Positions 30,558 through 37,991 of a stretch of DNA of 38,221 nt are shown here, piece after piece (position 1 is the stretch's first letter; every line of letters starts with the position of its first letter). Made by a program: the position numbers and the translations under genes. Below the pieces are notes generated by a model, which saw only the letters and a program-made list of their open reading frames with translations, ran no database searches and was not told the DNA's origin. The DNA is taken from positions 1-38,221 of IMG/VR virus record IMGVR_UViG_3300050821_004882. One strand, written 5' to 3'. Source of the DNA: a virus.

Positions 30558-30608
30558 CTTCTGATAATAACAATTATGTTCTAAAATATGAGAAGTTCAC
30601 GTAAGCTT
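30283..30608 (+). repeat. Cluster of AGCTT repeats in terS, candidate pac site
   Basis: AGCTT occurs at 30283, 30292, 30363, 30373, 30388, 30412, 30526, 30556 and 30604; several extend to AGCTTRCA. Pairs are spaced 9 and 10 bases. Four are AAGCTT palindromes. Nine copies in about 330 bases is far above chance, and small terminase genes often contain the packaging site. Confidence 0.45.
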
Positions 30609-30609
30609 C

Positions 30610-30915
30610 ATGTTTAAGCGAAAGGGAAAAGCCAAAAAACCATCCCTCACTTCCACCCCAGGTGGGGAGGGTCGGGGGCATGGGGGTAGGGGTAATTTTA
30701 ATATACCCCCCTCTTCCAACGCACTAAACAAAAAGATTCGTCCATATAAGGAACCTATTTGTTCCTGTTCCCATAATTATGGGATTCTTGGGGTTGGTTG
30801 TATCTGTGTTTTCAGGACGGCAGGATTCATTCCTGAGTGCCACTTTCGCAATGGTGAATCGTTCTCCTTGGTTCGCAGTAAGATAGATGAGATGCGCTCG
30901 AAGATTAAGGTGTGA
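30610..30915 (+). CDS. Possible Cys-rich small protein
   Basis: A 101-aa open frame. The first 35 residues are basic and Gly/Pro-rich because they run through a G-rich tract. The rest has Cys/His pairs (CSCSH, CICVF, ECHFRNG) that might bind metal. No ribosome binding site is visible at the ATG (30610). It may be real or fortuitous. Confidence 0.35.
   Translation: MFKRKGKAKKPSLTSTPGGEGRGHGGRGNFNIPPSSNALNKKIRPYKEPICSCSHNYGILGVGCICVFRTAGFIPECHFRNGESFSLVRSKIDEMRSKIKV
30664..30716 (+). other. G-quadruplex-capable tract with facing C-run
   Basis: Five G-runs occur within 29 bases: 30664-30667, 30669-30671, 30674-30678, 30682-30686 and 30689-30692, with 1-3-base loops, meeting the usual G4 pattern. 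An AT-rich spacer and a C6 run (to about 30716) could instead pair with the last G-runs as a hairpin. It lies between terS and the small basic genes. Confidence 0.65.
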
Positions 30916-31066
30916 ATTTTTTGCAAAAAACAAAAAACAAAGGAATAATATGAAGCCGAAGAAAAAGCCGAAGTATTGAGCTAATGCGAATATTTTATAA
31001 TGTGGTAGAAAAGCGGGACGGCTACAATTTTGTCTAGCTTACTATGTTTCATGTGAGGATAAGGGA
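30916..31066 (+). promoter_or_regulatory. Intergenic region with perfect -10 box
   Basis: A TATAAT at 30996-31001 in TTTTATAATG context is a good extended-type -10; the best -35 at 17 bases (GTATTG, 30973-30978) is poor. It would transcribe the small basic genes from 31067. A 9-codon frame (30950-30979, KPKKKPKY) with AAAGGA upstream ends inside this promoter region and may be a leader peptide or chance. Confidence 0.35.
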
Positions 31067-31264
31067 TTGGCAGAACCTAAAGGCGAAAAGAAAGTAGCGA
31101 AGGTGATGCATGAGTTTGGTTCCGGGAAGCTTCATTCAGGATCGAAGCATGGTCCGGAGGTAAAATCGCGCAAACAAGCTATTGCGATTGGAATGAGCGA
31201 AGCCGGTCTATCCAAGCATGTGAAAAATTTTCATAAGGAAGCGAGGAGCGAAGGTGGATACTAA
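31067..31264 (+). CDS. Small basic protein, DUF6496-like
   Basis: A 65-aa protein of a small phage/bacterial family: KVMHEFGSGKLHSGSKHGP, then VKSRKQAIAIGMSEAGLSK. Basic and unstructured around a helix; function unknown. TTG start with GAGGA 7 bases upstream. C-terminus is FHKEARSEGGY; the final codons hold the next gene's binding site. Confidence 0.62.
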   Translation: MAEPKGEKKVAKVMHEFGSGKLHSGSKHGPEVKSRKQAIAIGMSEAGLSKHVKNFHKEARSEGGY

Positions 31265-31436
31265 ATCAGATTCAGGCGCATCTATTGACTCAGGAGACGA
31301 TAAGATATTGAATGGCGGGGAGTCTCCGGCGCCCGGATCTTATCCTATTGAGGTCCCGGCGATAGTCGGGGATGGTGGTAGTTTGAAGGACAAAGCGAAA
31401 GAATTTCATAAAGCTGCCAGTTTCGGAGGATATTGA
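31254..31436 (+). CDS. Small protein with FHKAA...GGY end
   Basis: A 60-aa protein starting at GTG (GAGGAG upstream) inside the end of the previous gene. N-terminal part is acidic/polar (DTKSDSGASIDSGDDK); the end KAKEFHKAASFGGY resembles the end of the previous protein, suggesting a shared short module. Function unknown. Confidence 0.5.
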   Translation: MDTKSDSGASIDSGDDKILNGGESPAPGSYPIEVPAIVGDGGSLKDKAKEFHKAASFGGY

Positions 31437-31437
31437 T

Positions 31438-31632
31438 ATGGCCGAGAAATGGATACAGAGCGCTATCAAACATCCCGGAGCGCTACATAAGGAATTGGGC
31501 GTGCCTGTAGGCGATAAGATCCCGCTTAAAAAGCTGCATAAGGCTGCTGGGATGGGTGGGGTTGAGGGTAAACGAGCAAGATTAGCTGAAACGTTGAAGC
31601 ATATCAATAGCTCTCATAAAGGGGAGAAATAG
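31438..31632 (+). CDS. Small conserved basic phage protein
   Basis: A 64-aa protein of a recognisable small phage family: AEKWIQSAIKHPGALHKELG, then KIPLKKLHKAAGMGG and KRARLAETLKHINSS. Very basic, suggesting DNA or RNA contact or packaging with DNA in the virion; role unknown. Start follows TGAT of the previous stop with GGAGG upstream. Confidence 0.65.
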   Translation: MAEKWIQSAIKHPGALHKELGVPVGDKIPLKKLHKAAGMGGVEGKRARLAETLKHINSSHKGEK

Positions 31633-31802
31633 TGCATCCTTTGGTTAAGAAAGCGATGCGTGGTCCAGAGTCAAAAGTACCGTTCCCATTCAACAAATCA
31701 ATTTCACTCAAAGATCACAAAAAGGAACTTCCGAAAGGCGAGCCGATTTCAGTTAAGAAGGGAGTTAAGGAAGTTTCAAAGGGGAGGCGTGATGGTTACT
31801 GA
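31632..31802 (+). CDS. Small basic protein, unknown
   Basis: A 56-aa protein starting at a GTG that overlaps the previous stop (TAGTG). Basic and Pro-rich (MHPLVKKAMRGPESKVPFPF; LKDHKKELPKGEP), ending in RRDGY. It fills what would otherwise be a gap, and its end overlaps the next start by 11 bases. Confidence 0.5.
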   Translation: MHPLVKKAMRGPESKVPFPFNKSISLKDHKKELPKGEPISVKKGVKEVSKGRRDGY

Positions 31803-31983
31803 TAAGCTATTTTTTAGCGCGGTTGAATCTCAGGGCAAGAAAGCGCGTGAAGCGTATATGCGGGCGAGGGGTGCGCATAATATTAAGGATACAGGCGAGA
31901 AAGATTTGAGAAAAGAGACGAAAGAGAAGCCGGTCGAAGGATCACGCGATCCCCAGCGGCAAAATACAGTAGGAGGTTATTAA
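31792..31983 (+). CDS. Small protein, unknown
   Basis: A 63-aa protein; ATG at 31792 has GGGGAGG upstream, which excludes the longer frame from 31660 (inside the previous gene). Helical start (VTDKLFFSAVESQGKKAREA), charged middle, and the end QRQNTVGGY. Confidence 0.55.
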   Translation: MVTDKLFFSAVESQGKKAREAYMRARGAHNIKDTGEKDLRKETKEKPVEGSRDPQRQNTVGGY

Positions 31984-31984
31984 G

Positions 31985-32248
31985 ATGGACGGAGAAAAGA
32001 TCAGTATCACAGGCAACAAGCCCGGCATCACGTCTTTTGAGGATTTCGATGTTTTTTCAGGTAAGGACGGGTTGAGCCGTGACGAATACAAAGCCTCAAC
32101 CTTCCGGAACGGAAGCCAGGACGATTCCGACCCGCAGTTCGAAAAGATGTCGGACCTAATGGAATCGACGGGTGGAACCGAGCATGGCGAAGAGAAGGTA
32201 GGTCGCACAGCCACCGAAACCGAAGAGGAGTCCAAGCTTGAACCCTAA
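31985..32248 (+). CDS. Small acidic protein, unknown
   Basis: An 87-aa acidic protein two bases after the previous stop, with GGAGG (encoding Gly-Gly) upstream. Contains GLSRDEYKASTFRNGSQDD; the end is Glu-rich. No family recognised. Its end overlaps the next start. Confidence 0.5.
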   Translation: MDGEKISITGNKPGITSFEDFDVFSGKDGLSRDEYKASTFRNGSQDDSDPQFEKMSDLMESTGGTEHGEEKVGRTATETEEESKLEP

Positions 32249-32543
32249 AGCGGTAGTAGGTAAAATCCCGCTTAACGACGATACTCCTCCGTCAGAGCTT
32301 CCCGTCCGGGATGAAATGGACGAAGGTCGTCGATGTTTCAAGAAAGGACGTTTGGAGTTTATGGGCGGACCCGTTTATTTCGAGCAAGCGCACGACTATG
32401 AAGTCAAAGGAATGAATATGGAAACCCTAGCCATGGAAACCGAACGAATCATGGACAATAATCGGAAGATGGGCTATGGTCCGATGAGCGCTAACAATGA
32501 TGACATAGCCAAAGACCTGGGCGTAGATATAACGGAGCAATAG
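32238..32543 (+). CDS. Small protein before terminase, unknown
   Basis: A 101-aa protein with TTG start and GAGGAG 7 bases upstream. Segments GRRCFKKGRLEFMGGPVYFE and METERIMDNNRKMGYGP look like a compact domain. Function unknown. Confidence 0.5.
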   Translation: MNPKAVVGKIPLNDDTPPSELPVRDEMDEGRRCFKKGRLEFMGGPVYFEQAHDYEVKGMNMETLAMETERIMDNNRKMGYGPMSANNDDIAKDLGVDITEQ

Positions 32544-32545
32544 CG

Positions 32546-32644
32546 GTGGAACATTCCTGTATTGTGCGTTCTATGGTTAGCCTTATCAAATCTTTGGGCA
32601 TTGAGTTGGAAATTATCCAGATCCTAACGCATCAGAAGTCATAA
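32546..32644 (+). CDS. 32-aa microprotein, uncertain
   Basis: A short frame starting at GTG two bases after the previous stop (CGGAG about 10 bases upstream). Product MEHSCIVRSMVSLIKSLGIE then LEIIQILTHQKS. Plausible by packing but not supported by any family. Confidence 0.35.
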   Translation: MEHSCIVRSMVSLIKSLGIELEIIQILTHQKS

Positions 32645-32677
32645 GAAGTACTCCCACCATCCCGGAAGGGGTTATCG

Positions 32678-32704
32678 GAGACGCTAGATTCAAGGCGGCG
32701 TCTC
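32678..32704 (+). promoter_or_regulatory. Stem-loop upstream of the large terminase gene
   Basis: GAGACGC (32678-32684) pairs perfectly with GCGTCTC (32698-32704) around a 13-base loop, in the 154-base region between the last small gene and terL. No T-run follows, so it is more likely a regulatory or RNA-processing hairpin than a terminator. Confidence 0.45.
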
Positions 32705-32798
32705 TATCATTCAGCTTTCCAAAGAAACAAATAAGATTCTTCATAAGGAGCCTATCAACCGCTCCCCGGAAGAAAAGGCCAAAGCGAAAGCTGAGCTA

Positions 32799-34394
32799 AT
32801 GGAAGCGCTAAAAGCGCTTGATGAGCTTGACGCGCGGAACCGCGCAGCCAACCCTTTTTGGCATTACACTCCCGTTACCGGCGAAATTGCGGGCGAGCGC
32901 CGTAGTTTCCTCAAGGAATTCCTGAAAGATGATGATATCCCGCCCAAACTCCATGGCGCGATAGACGTTCACCTATCAACCGCCTCAATCCGTGGCGCGT
33001 CCGGTGGCAACCAGAGCAGTAAAACCACCATTGGTTGCATCGAAGCCTTTATTAAGGCTACCGGCAGTCTCCCTTTCTGTTTTGATCCAACCCGAAAAGA
33101 CTTCAAATACACTTATCCTTCCCATCGACTTATTAGGAGCGGTCCTCAGCATGTCCGGGTCATAGGCGAGGACTACCAAAACGGTGTTTTGCGTAATTTG
33201 ATTCCAACTTATAGGAAATGGGCGCCGCGCGAGCATCTTATTGACGGGAATTGGGAGAAATCCTACTCAGCCGGTGAACAAACCTTGCGTTTGATCGATC
33301 CCAAGACCAAACAAATCTGCGGAACTATCGAGTTTATGTCCAATAAGCAGGATTTAGGCACTTTCCAAGGCCCTCCGCGCCATATGCTTATTTTTGATGA
33401 AGAACCTGACCATGAGGTGTACAAAGAAAACCTCATGCGCTTCACAACTGCTAGCAGTCTTGATGTTTTATTTTGCATGACGCCCACCAAAGGCCTAAGT
33501 TGGACATTTGACCTATTCACACGCGGTACTGATGAGATCGGCAACAATATCGATTGGTTTCAAATCGCCAGCGTATGCAACCCTTATGCCAATATCAAGG
33601 TTCTTCGCGAGATCCTTAAAGAGATGGAAAGCTATGAAGAGCTAAAAATGCGTCTCCTAGGCGAGTTCGTCTCTCTCTCCGGGCTTGTCTATGGCAAACT
33701 TTTCCAGCATTCAACCCATGTGATTAAGCCTTTTGAAACCGGATGCACTTGTGGCGCCGCCCGCGATACCCATACCGAATCCTGCCCCTACAATCAGTAC
33801 ATGGGCTTCATTGGAATCGATCCTCATATGGTCAAAGACTCCTGCGCTGTCATGTGTTTCATCGACCGGGAAGATAATTTCTATGTAGACACCTGCTACA
33901 AGCGCGGCGTTACCGTGGAAGAACTTAAACGTGACCTAACCCTTTTGAGCCAGGATCACCGTATCGTTAAGAATATAGCCGATCCTTCCAGCGATTCAAG
34001 TCTCACGATCCATGACAACGTAAACATTTTCGAATTGATGAAACGTGGCAAGAACGCTCTGCGGAACCTAACCAAAGCCGATAAATTCCAAGGTTCGATA
34101 GCGGCCGGAATCTCAAATATCAAAGAACGCCTCAAACTTACCCGGACCGGCAAGCCCCGTTTATTTATCTTTGACCGACCAGAAAACAAACTTTTAATCA
34201 AAAGCTTTAAAACCCTACAACGTGAAACATGGGTTGATGAAGGTGAACGCGGCCAGAAAGACAAAATAGCCGAAGGTCTTCACGATCATCACGCTTGCGT
34301 CCGCTATATCCTTCAGCGCCGTTTCTCATGGCGCACAACCGAAGATCCAGTGATTAAGAACGAAATTCCCGATGACGAGTTGATCCTTGTTTAA
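32799..34394 (+). CDS. terL: Terminase large subunit
   Basis: A 531-aa packaging motor with ATPase and nuclease domains. Walker A at residues 69-76 (GGNQSSKT), Walker B at 197-202 (LIFDEE). The nuclease domain starts near 336 (MGFIGIDPH) with acidic residues Asp341, Asp395 and Asp496 (in LHDHHACVRY), as in RNase H-like terminase nucleases. A Cys group (CTCGAARDTHTESC) near the domain border may bind zinc. The frame stays open 37 codons upstream of the ATG with a helical Ala/Lys/Glu pattern, and the ATG lacks a good binding site, so the true start is uncertain. Codon choice looks C-richer than in neighbouring early genes. Confidence 0.9.
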   Translation: MEALKALDELDARNRAANPFWHYTPVTGEIAGERRSFLKEFLKDDDIPPKLHGAIDVHLSTASIRGASGGNQSSKTTIGCIEAFIKATGSLPFCFDPTRKDFKYTYPSHRLIRSGPQHVRVIGEDYQNGVLRNLIPTYRKWAPREHLIDGNWEKSYSAGEQTLRLIDPKTKQICGTIEFMSNKQDLGTFQGPPRHMLIFDEEPDHEVYKENLMRFTTASSLDVLFCMTPTKGLSWTFDLFTRGTDEIGNNIDWFQIASVCNPYANIKVLREILKEMESYEELKMRLLGEFVSLSGLVYGKLFQHSTHVIKPFETGCTCGAARDTHTESCPYNQYMGFIGIDPHMVKDSCAVMCFIDREDNFYVDTCYKRGVTVEELKRDLTLLSQDHRIVKNIADPSSDSSLTIHDNVNIFELMKRGKNALRNLTKADKFQGSIAAGISNIKERLKLTRTGKPRLFIFDRPENKLLIKSFKTLQRETWVDEGERGQKDKIAEGLHDHHACVRYILQRRFSWRTTEDPVIKNEIPDDELILV

Positions 34395-34462
34395 TTTATA
34401 TACATTTGCCTGTATATATGTATACAAAACGGTAAATTTTATACATATCTTAGGTGGTTCTC
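34395..34462 (+). promoter_or_regulatory. AT-rich gap with inverted repeat between terL and portal
   Basis: TATATACA (34397-34404) and TGTATATA (34411-34418) form a perfect 8-bp inverted repeat around TTTGCC; a second palindrome-rich run (TGTATACA) follows. The gap could hold a promoter or operator for portal and capsid genes, but no clear -35/-10 pair is seen. Confidence 0.35.
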
Positions 34463-36421
34463 TTGTCTAGATCAGGCGAAAATTCAGGAACCGCTACTCC
34501 CCCTCCCGATAATCCGAGGAGTTCAAATGATATCAGGATCACGAAAAAGAGCCAGATCACTGACGCTTTATTGCTTGGACAGGGTCGTTTACTCTTCGAC
34601 AATGCGAAAACAGGTCATCAATTATTCTTTGAGCGGATGCGCAAAGACATGGACCAATACGACGGGAAGTTCCAATCCGATGAGCGCAAGTATTCCGATA
34701 TCCTCGGCGTTCCGCGCCTCTTCATCCCTAAAACTTTCGTCAATACACAGCGTATCGCCGTCGATGTCCTCGAATCGATCTTCTTCGAACCGAAAGGAAT
34801 CGTCGATGTGGAAGTCAACAAAGCGATCCCACTAGAGCATGTCAACCTCGTCAAGGTCCTTCTTAACCATAGACTGAGCGGACACCCTATCGATTTCTAT
34901 CAGGAAGCCTATGAAGCCACAATCAACGCTGTTAGGAACATGATTTGTGTTTTCAAGGTTTGGCCTCAAGTTGAAACAGAAACCGTAACTGAGCAGAGAA
35001 TTCAGAATAACCAACTTGAGGATGGAACCAAATACCAAACCTACGTTGACGCGAAAGTAAAGAAAATAAAGTATTTCGAGCCTCGAATCGAATGCGTCCC
35101 TCCCGAAGATTTGTATTTCTCAAAACGCGCTACTTGGAAGAATTATTATAAGTATCCATTGATTCATAGGTACAAACGGACCAGGGCAGAATGCAGACTT
35201 TTAGGCTACAAAAACATTGATTTTGTAGCAGAAGTACACATGGAAGACCAGCTAAACGATGTGGTCAAGTATCAGCGCAGGCAGGATTATCAAACACTTT
35301 TTAACGATGCCACCGAAGTGCAGGACCAGGAGGAAGTTTGGGTATTTGAAGTCTGGGATTTCATGCCGGACGAGGACGGTAAACTTAAAAGCGGCTCCTA
35401 CATACTCCTAGGGGACCAGCTCAACGCAACGGTGGTGGGTCGCGGCTGGGTGGAGAACGATCTACCCTACCGCTTCTCGCCTTTTGAACATAATCGTCCG
35501 CCAATCATTTTGGGCGAAGCTTACCCTGAGCCGCATAGGCTTGAAGGTAAGTCTTATCCGCAAATTACAGAAGCATTACAGAAGGAAACCAATGCGCAGA
35601 GAAACCAGGAAAGAGAGGCGATTGCTAGGGACCTTAGGCGAACCATGTACATCAATCGTGATAGTAACGTTGACCTTCTCGCTCTTACTAATCGCCGTAT
35701 TGGTTCTTACGTTCTAGGGGACGGACCGGCCAGTGAAGCGATGCAGGAGATCCCTACCAACAACTCAGCGGCGATCCTTTCACGTACTCAGGCTCGCACG
35801 GATAATGATTACGCGGAGACGGGCCTACCGCCCTTACTCCAAGGCCAGGACACCAACTCCGAAAGCGCCACCGAATCGAGCAACCAGCTAACCAACGCCA
35901 ACAAGAAAATAGCCTTTGTTATAAAAAATCTTGCTTATTCAGCTTTCCTACCCGTATTCCGATTCCTTCTCCGATTGGAGCAAGCCTATGAAACCGAAGA
36001 ATACATTCGTGACGTTGCTGGAAAATATTTTGGTCCGCTTATTTGGGATAGTGGAATTCCTCCTCGTACTGCTATTCAGGGCGATTTTGATTTGCAAGTC
36101 AATATCGGGGTCAACAAACAGGCGCAAATGAACCAGTTTTTGCTTATGATGGATCGGGCAACGCAAGCCAATCAAGCGACCGGCCAACTTCTACAGATGC
36201 GCGTCCTTCCTCCCCAGAAAGCTACTTTTATCGATCCCGTTAAAATCTTCAAGCAAGTTTTGCCTCTTGTCGGCGTTCAGAAGCCCGACGAGTTCGATTT
36301 ACCGGGGATGGCTCCTCCCATCGAGCAGGGAGCGCCTCAAGGGGGGCAAGCTTCCCCTCCTGCCCCGATTTTGAATACAGCAGCCCAGAACGGGAACATG
36401 ATTCCCACGGCACCGGCTTAA
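34463..36421 (+). CDS. Portal protein
   Basis: A 652-aa protein expected to form the dodecameric DNA gate. Features: long N-terminal region with FERMRKDMDQYDGKFQSDER, a beta-rich wing (KYFEPRIECVPPEDLYFSKR), EVWVFEVWDF and SPFEHNRPPIILGEAYPE, the long stem/clip-type helices (EALQKETNAQRNQEREAIAR) and a Gln/Pro-rich C-terminus. This is the podovirus portal pattern with position between terminase and scaffold. The TTG at 34463 has AGGTGG 5 bases upstream and is preferred over GTG at 34454. Confidence 0.78.
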   Translation: MSRSGENSGTATPPPDNPRSSNDIRITKKSQITDALLLGQGRLLFDNAKTGHQLFFERMRKDMDQYDGKFQSDERKYSDILGVPRLFIPKTFVNTQRIAVDVLESIFFEPKGIVDVEVNKAIPLEHVNLVKVLLNHRLSGHPIDFYQEAYEATINAVRNMICVFKVWPQVETETVTEQRIQNNQLEDGTKYQTYVDAKVKKIKYFEPRIECVPPEDLYFSKRATWKNYYKYPLIHRYKRTRAECRLLGYKNIDFVAEVHMEDQLNDVVKYQRRQDYQTLFNDATEVQDQEEVWVFEVWDFMPDEDGKLKSGSYILLGDQLNATVVGRGWVENDLPYRFSPFEHNRPPIILGEAYPEPHRLEGKSYPQITEALQKETNAQRNQEREAIARDLRRTMYINRDSNVDLLALTNRRIGSYVLGDGPASEAMQEIPTNNSAAILSRTQARTDNDYAETGLPPLLQGQDTNSESATESSNQLTNANKKIAFVIKNLAYSAFLPVFRFLLRLEQAYETEEYIRDVAGKYFGPLIWDSGIPPRTAIQGDFDLQVNIGVNKQAQMNQFLLMMDRATQANQATGQLLQMRVLPPQKATFIDPVKIFKQVLPLVGVQKPDEFDLPGMAPPIEQGAPQGGQASPPAPILNTAAQNGNMIPTAPA

Positions 36422-36439
36422 GATCAATCGATTGACTCT

Positions 36440-36781
36440 ATGATTAATTTCCCAGACAAGGATATTAAAGTCTTAGAAGCTCAAGCATTTGCTGGCGATA
36501 AAGCAAAGAGCGTAAGAGATTCTAAGGAATGGGCATGGATCAAACAATTTATTTTGGGGGCCTTGCATGATCAGGCCGTCAACACTTTAAAGAACGCCAA
36601 GACCGATGAAGACCGAATGAGAGCGCAGCAGATGTTTTTGGCGGCAGACAAGCCCGAAGGGCTTCTAGATTTTTTAATTTCCCAGGGAGACGCGGCTATC
36701 GCATCCCTCAAGGAACTAGAGAGTCAGGCATCGAACGATGCTAATCCGACCCTAGATAATCAGGAGGACATATATGCCTAG
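36440..36781 (+). CDS. Small protein between portal and scaffold
   Basis: A 113-aa mostly helical protein (DSKEWAWIKQFILGALHDQA, DRMRAQQMFLAADKPEG). Such a gene often lies between portal and scaffold in podoviruses; function unknown. Weak binding site at its ATG. Overlaps the scaffold start by 8 bases. Confidence 0.55.
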   Translation: MINFPDKDIKVLEAQAFAGDKAKSVRDSKEWAWIKQFILGALHDQAVNTLKNAKTDEDRMRAQQMFLAADKPEGLLDFLISQGDAAIASLKELESQASNDANPTLDNQEDIYA

Positions 36782-37967
36782 AGGTAGACCAGTAGGAAGC
36801 AAGAATGTATCAAAAATTGAAATCCCAGTGATTCATCCTATTAATTCCAATCCCGGAGATACAAGAGCAATTAGTCTTGGAGTTCGTACCGCCATTGTTG
36901 ATAAGCCACCACAAGCGGGAGTAGCGAATGAGGGTATTTTCGCGGTTAAACAAACCCCTGGCGATGAGGATATGAGTACAACACAAAAACTATTCGGTGA
37001 TGTCAGGGCAGCATTTGAGGAAGGAGATGCAAGCGAAGTCAGCCAATCACCCGCTGAATTGCCACCGTTGCCTCCCGTCCAGCATGTCCAGCAGACACCA
37101 GAAGAACCGATTTCAGAAGAAACGCCAGAAGTCCCGGCACCGACGAAACCAAACGCCCAAACTGAGGGAGATGATTTCATCGATTGGGATAAGCTGGCGG
37201 GCAAGAAAGTAAGACTCAAAGTTGATGGAAAAGAAGTCATTGCCACCGCCGAAGACCTTAAAAAGTATTCGGATCAGGAGCAAATCAAAAGGCACTTGGC
37301 AGAGGCAGCGGATAAAGTAGGTGACGAACGCAGGAAATTAGCAGAAGAACGACGGCAAATTCAGGAATTGAGGAATCAACGGCAAGACCAATACCAGGCA
37401 CCATTGCAGAATGGTCAACCTTATCAACAGACTTATCAAGGTCTTCCACAAGGACTACCGAATCAAATTCCTCAGCCTGATTATTCAAATCCGGTTCTTC
37501 AACGCATTCAATTTCTTGAGCAGCAACTACAGCAGATGTCAAACAATACTGCGCCCGTCATTTATCAATCAAACCGCATTGCATTGGATCAGAGTTTAAA
37601 AGCTAGAGGATTCAATGATTTCAATGATCTATGGCCTGAGATAGTAGCCAATACCAGCCCGCAACTTATCCAAGAAATGAATGGAAATGAGATGCGAGCA
37701 GCGGAATTGACCTATTTCCAGATAAAGGCGAAACAAGGAACAAGGCCACAACAGGTACAGCAAGCGCCTCAAATTGTTCCACGTAGAATAGAAACCCCAG
37801 TTCCTATTCCCGCCGTTCAAATTGACGGAGGCTCAGGAAGCATGGGCGCAAACAATGATGATTCCGCAGGGAATTATCGACAGGCATTCCGTAGGGCCGT
37901 GGCTTTGGTTGACGACCGGGAAGCCTGGAATGAGGTTTTAAGACAGAAAGGCGTTTTGCCTTCCTGA
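36774..37967 (+). CDS. Scaffold protein
   Basis: A 397-aa protein expected to guide procapsid assembly. N-terminus PRGRPVGSKN is AT-hook-like. A Pro/Glu-rich acidic region (residues about 80-130) precedes a coiled coil (EAADKVGDERRKLAEERRQI), then a Gln/Pro-rich linker and a second coil (QRIQFLEQQLQQMSNN). The C-terminal helix ALVDDREAWNEVLRQKGVLP is typical of scaffold/capsid-interaction ends. It lies directly before the capsid gene. Strong AGGAGG site. Confidence 0.72.
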   Translation: MPRGRPVGSKNVSKIEIPVIHPINSNPGDTRAISLGVRTAIVDKPPQAGVANEGIFAVKQTPGDEDMSTTQKLFGDVRAAFEEGDASEVSQSPAELPPLPPVQHVQQTPEEPISEETPEVPAPTKPNAQTEGDDFIDWDKLAGKKVRLKVDGKEVIATAEDLKKYSDQEQIKRHLAEAADKVGDERRKLAEERRQIQELRNQRQDQYQAPLQNGQPYQQTYQGLPQGLPNQIPQPDYSNPVLQRIQFLEQQLQQMSNNTAPVIYQSNRIALDQSLKARGFNDFNDLWPEIVANTSPQLIQEMNGNEMRAAELTYFQIKAKQGTRPQQVQQAPQIVPRRIETPVPIPAVQIDGGSGSMGANNDDSAGNYRQAFRRAVALVDDREAWNEVLRQKGVLPS

Positions 37968-37991
37968 AATTCAGATAAGAGGTAAATTAAA

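Noticed and set aside
30950-30979. Nine-codon Lys/Pro-rich frame with AAAGGA site
   Set aside because: Too short to judge; noted only as a possible leader peptide.
36833-37246. Minus-strand 137-aa frame opposite the scaffold gene
   Set aside because: Antisense of a Pro/Glu-rich coding region; no signals and no other minus-strand genes.
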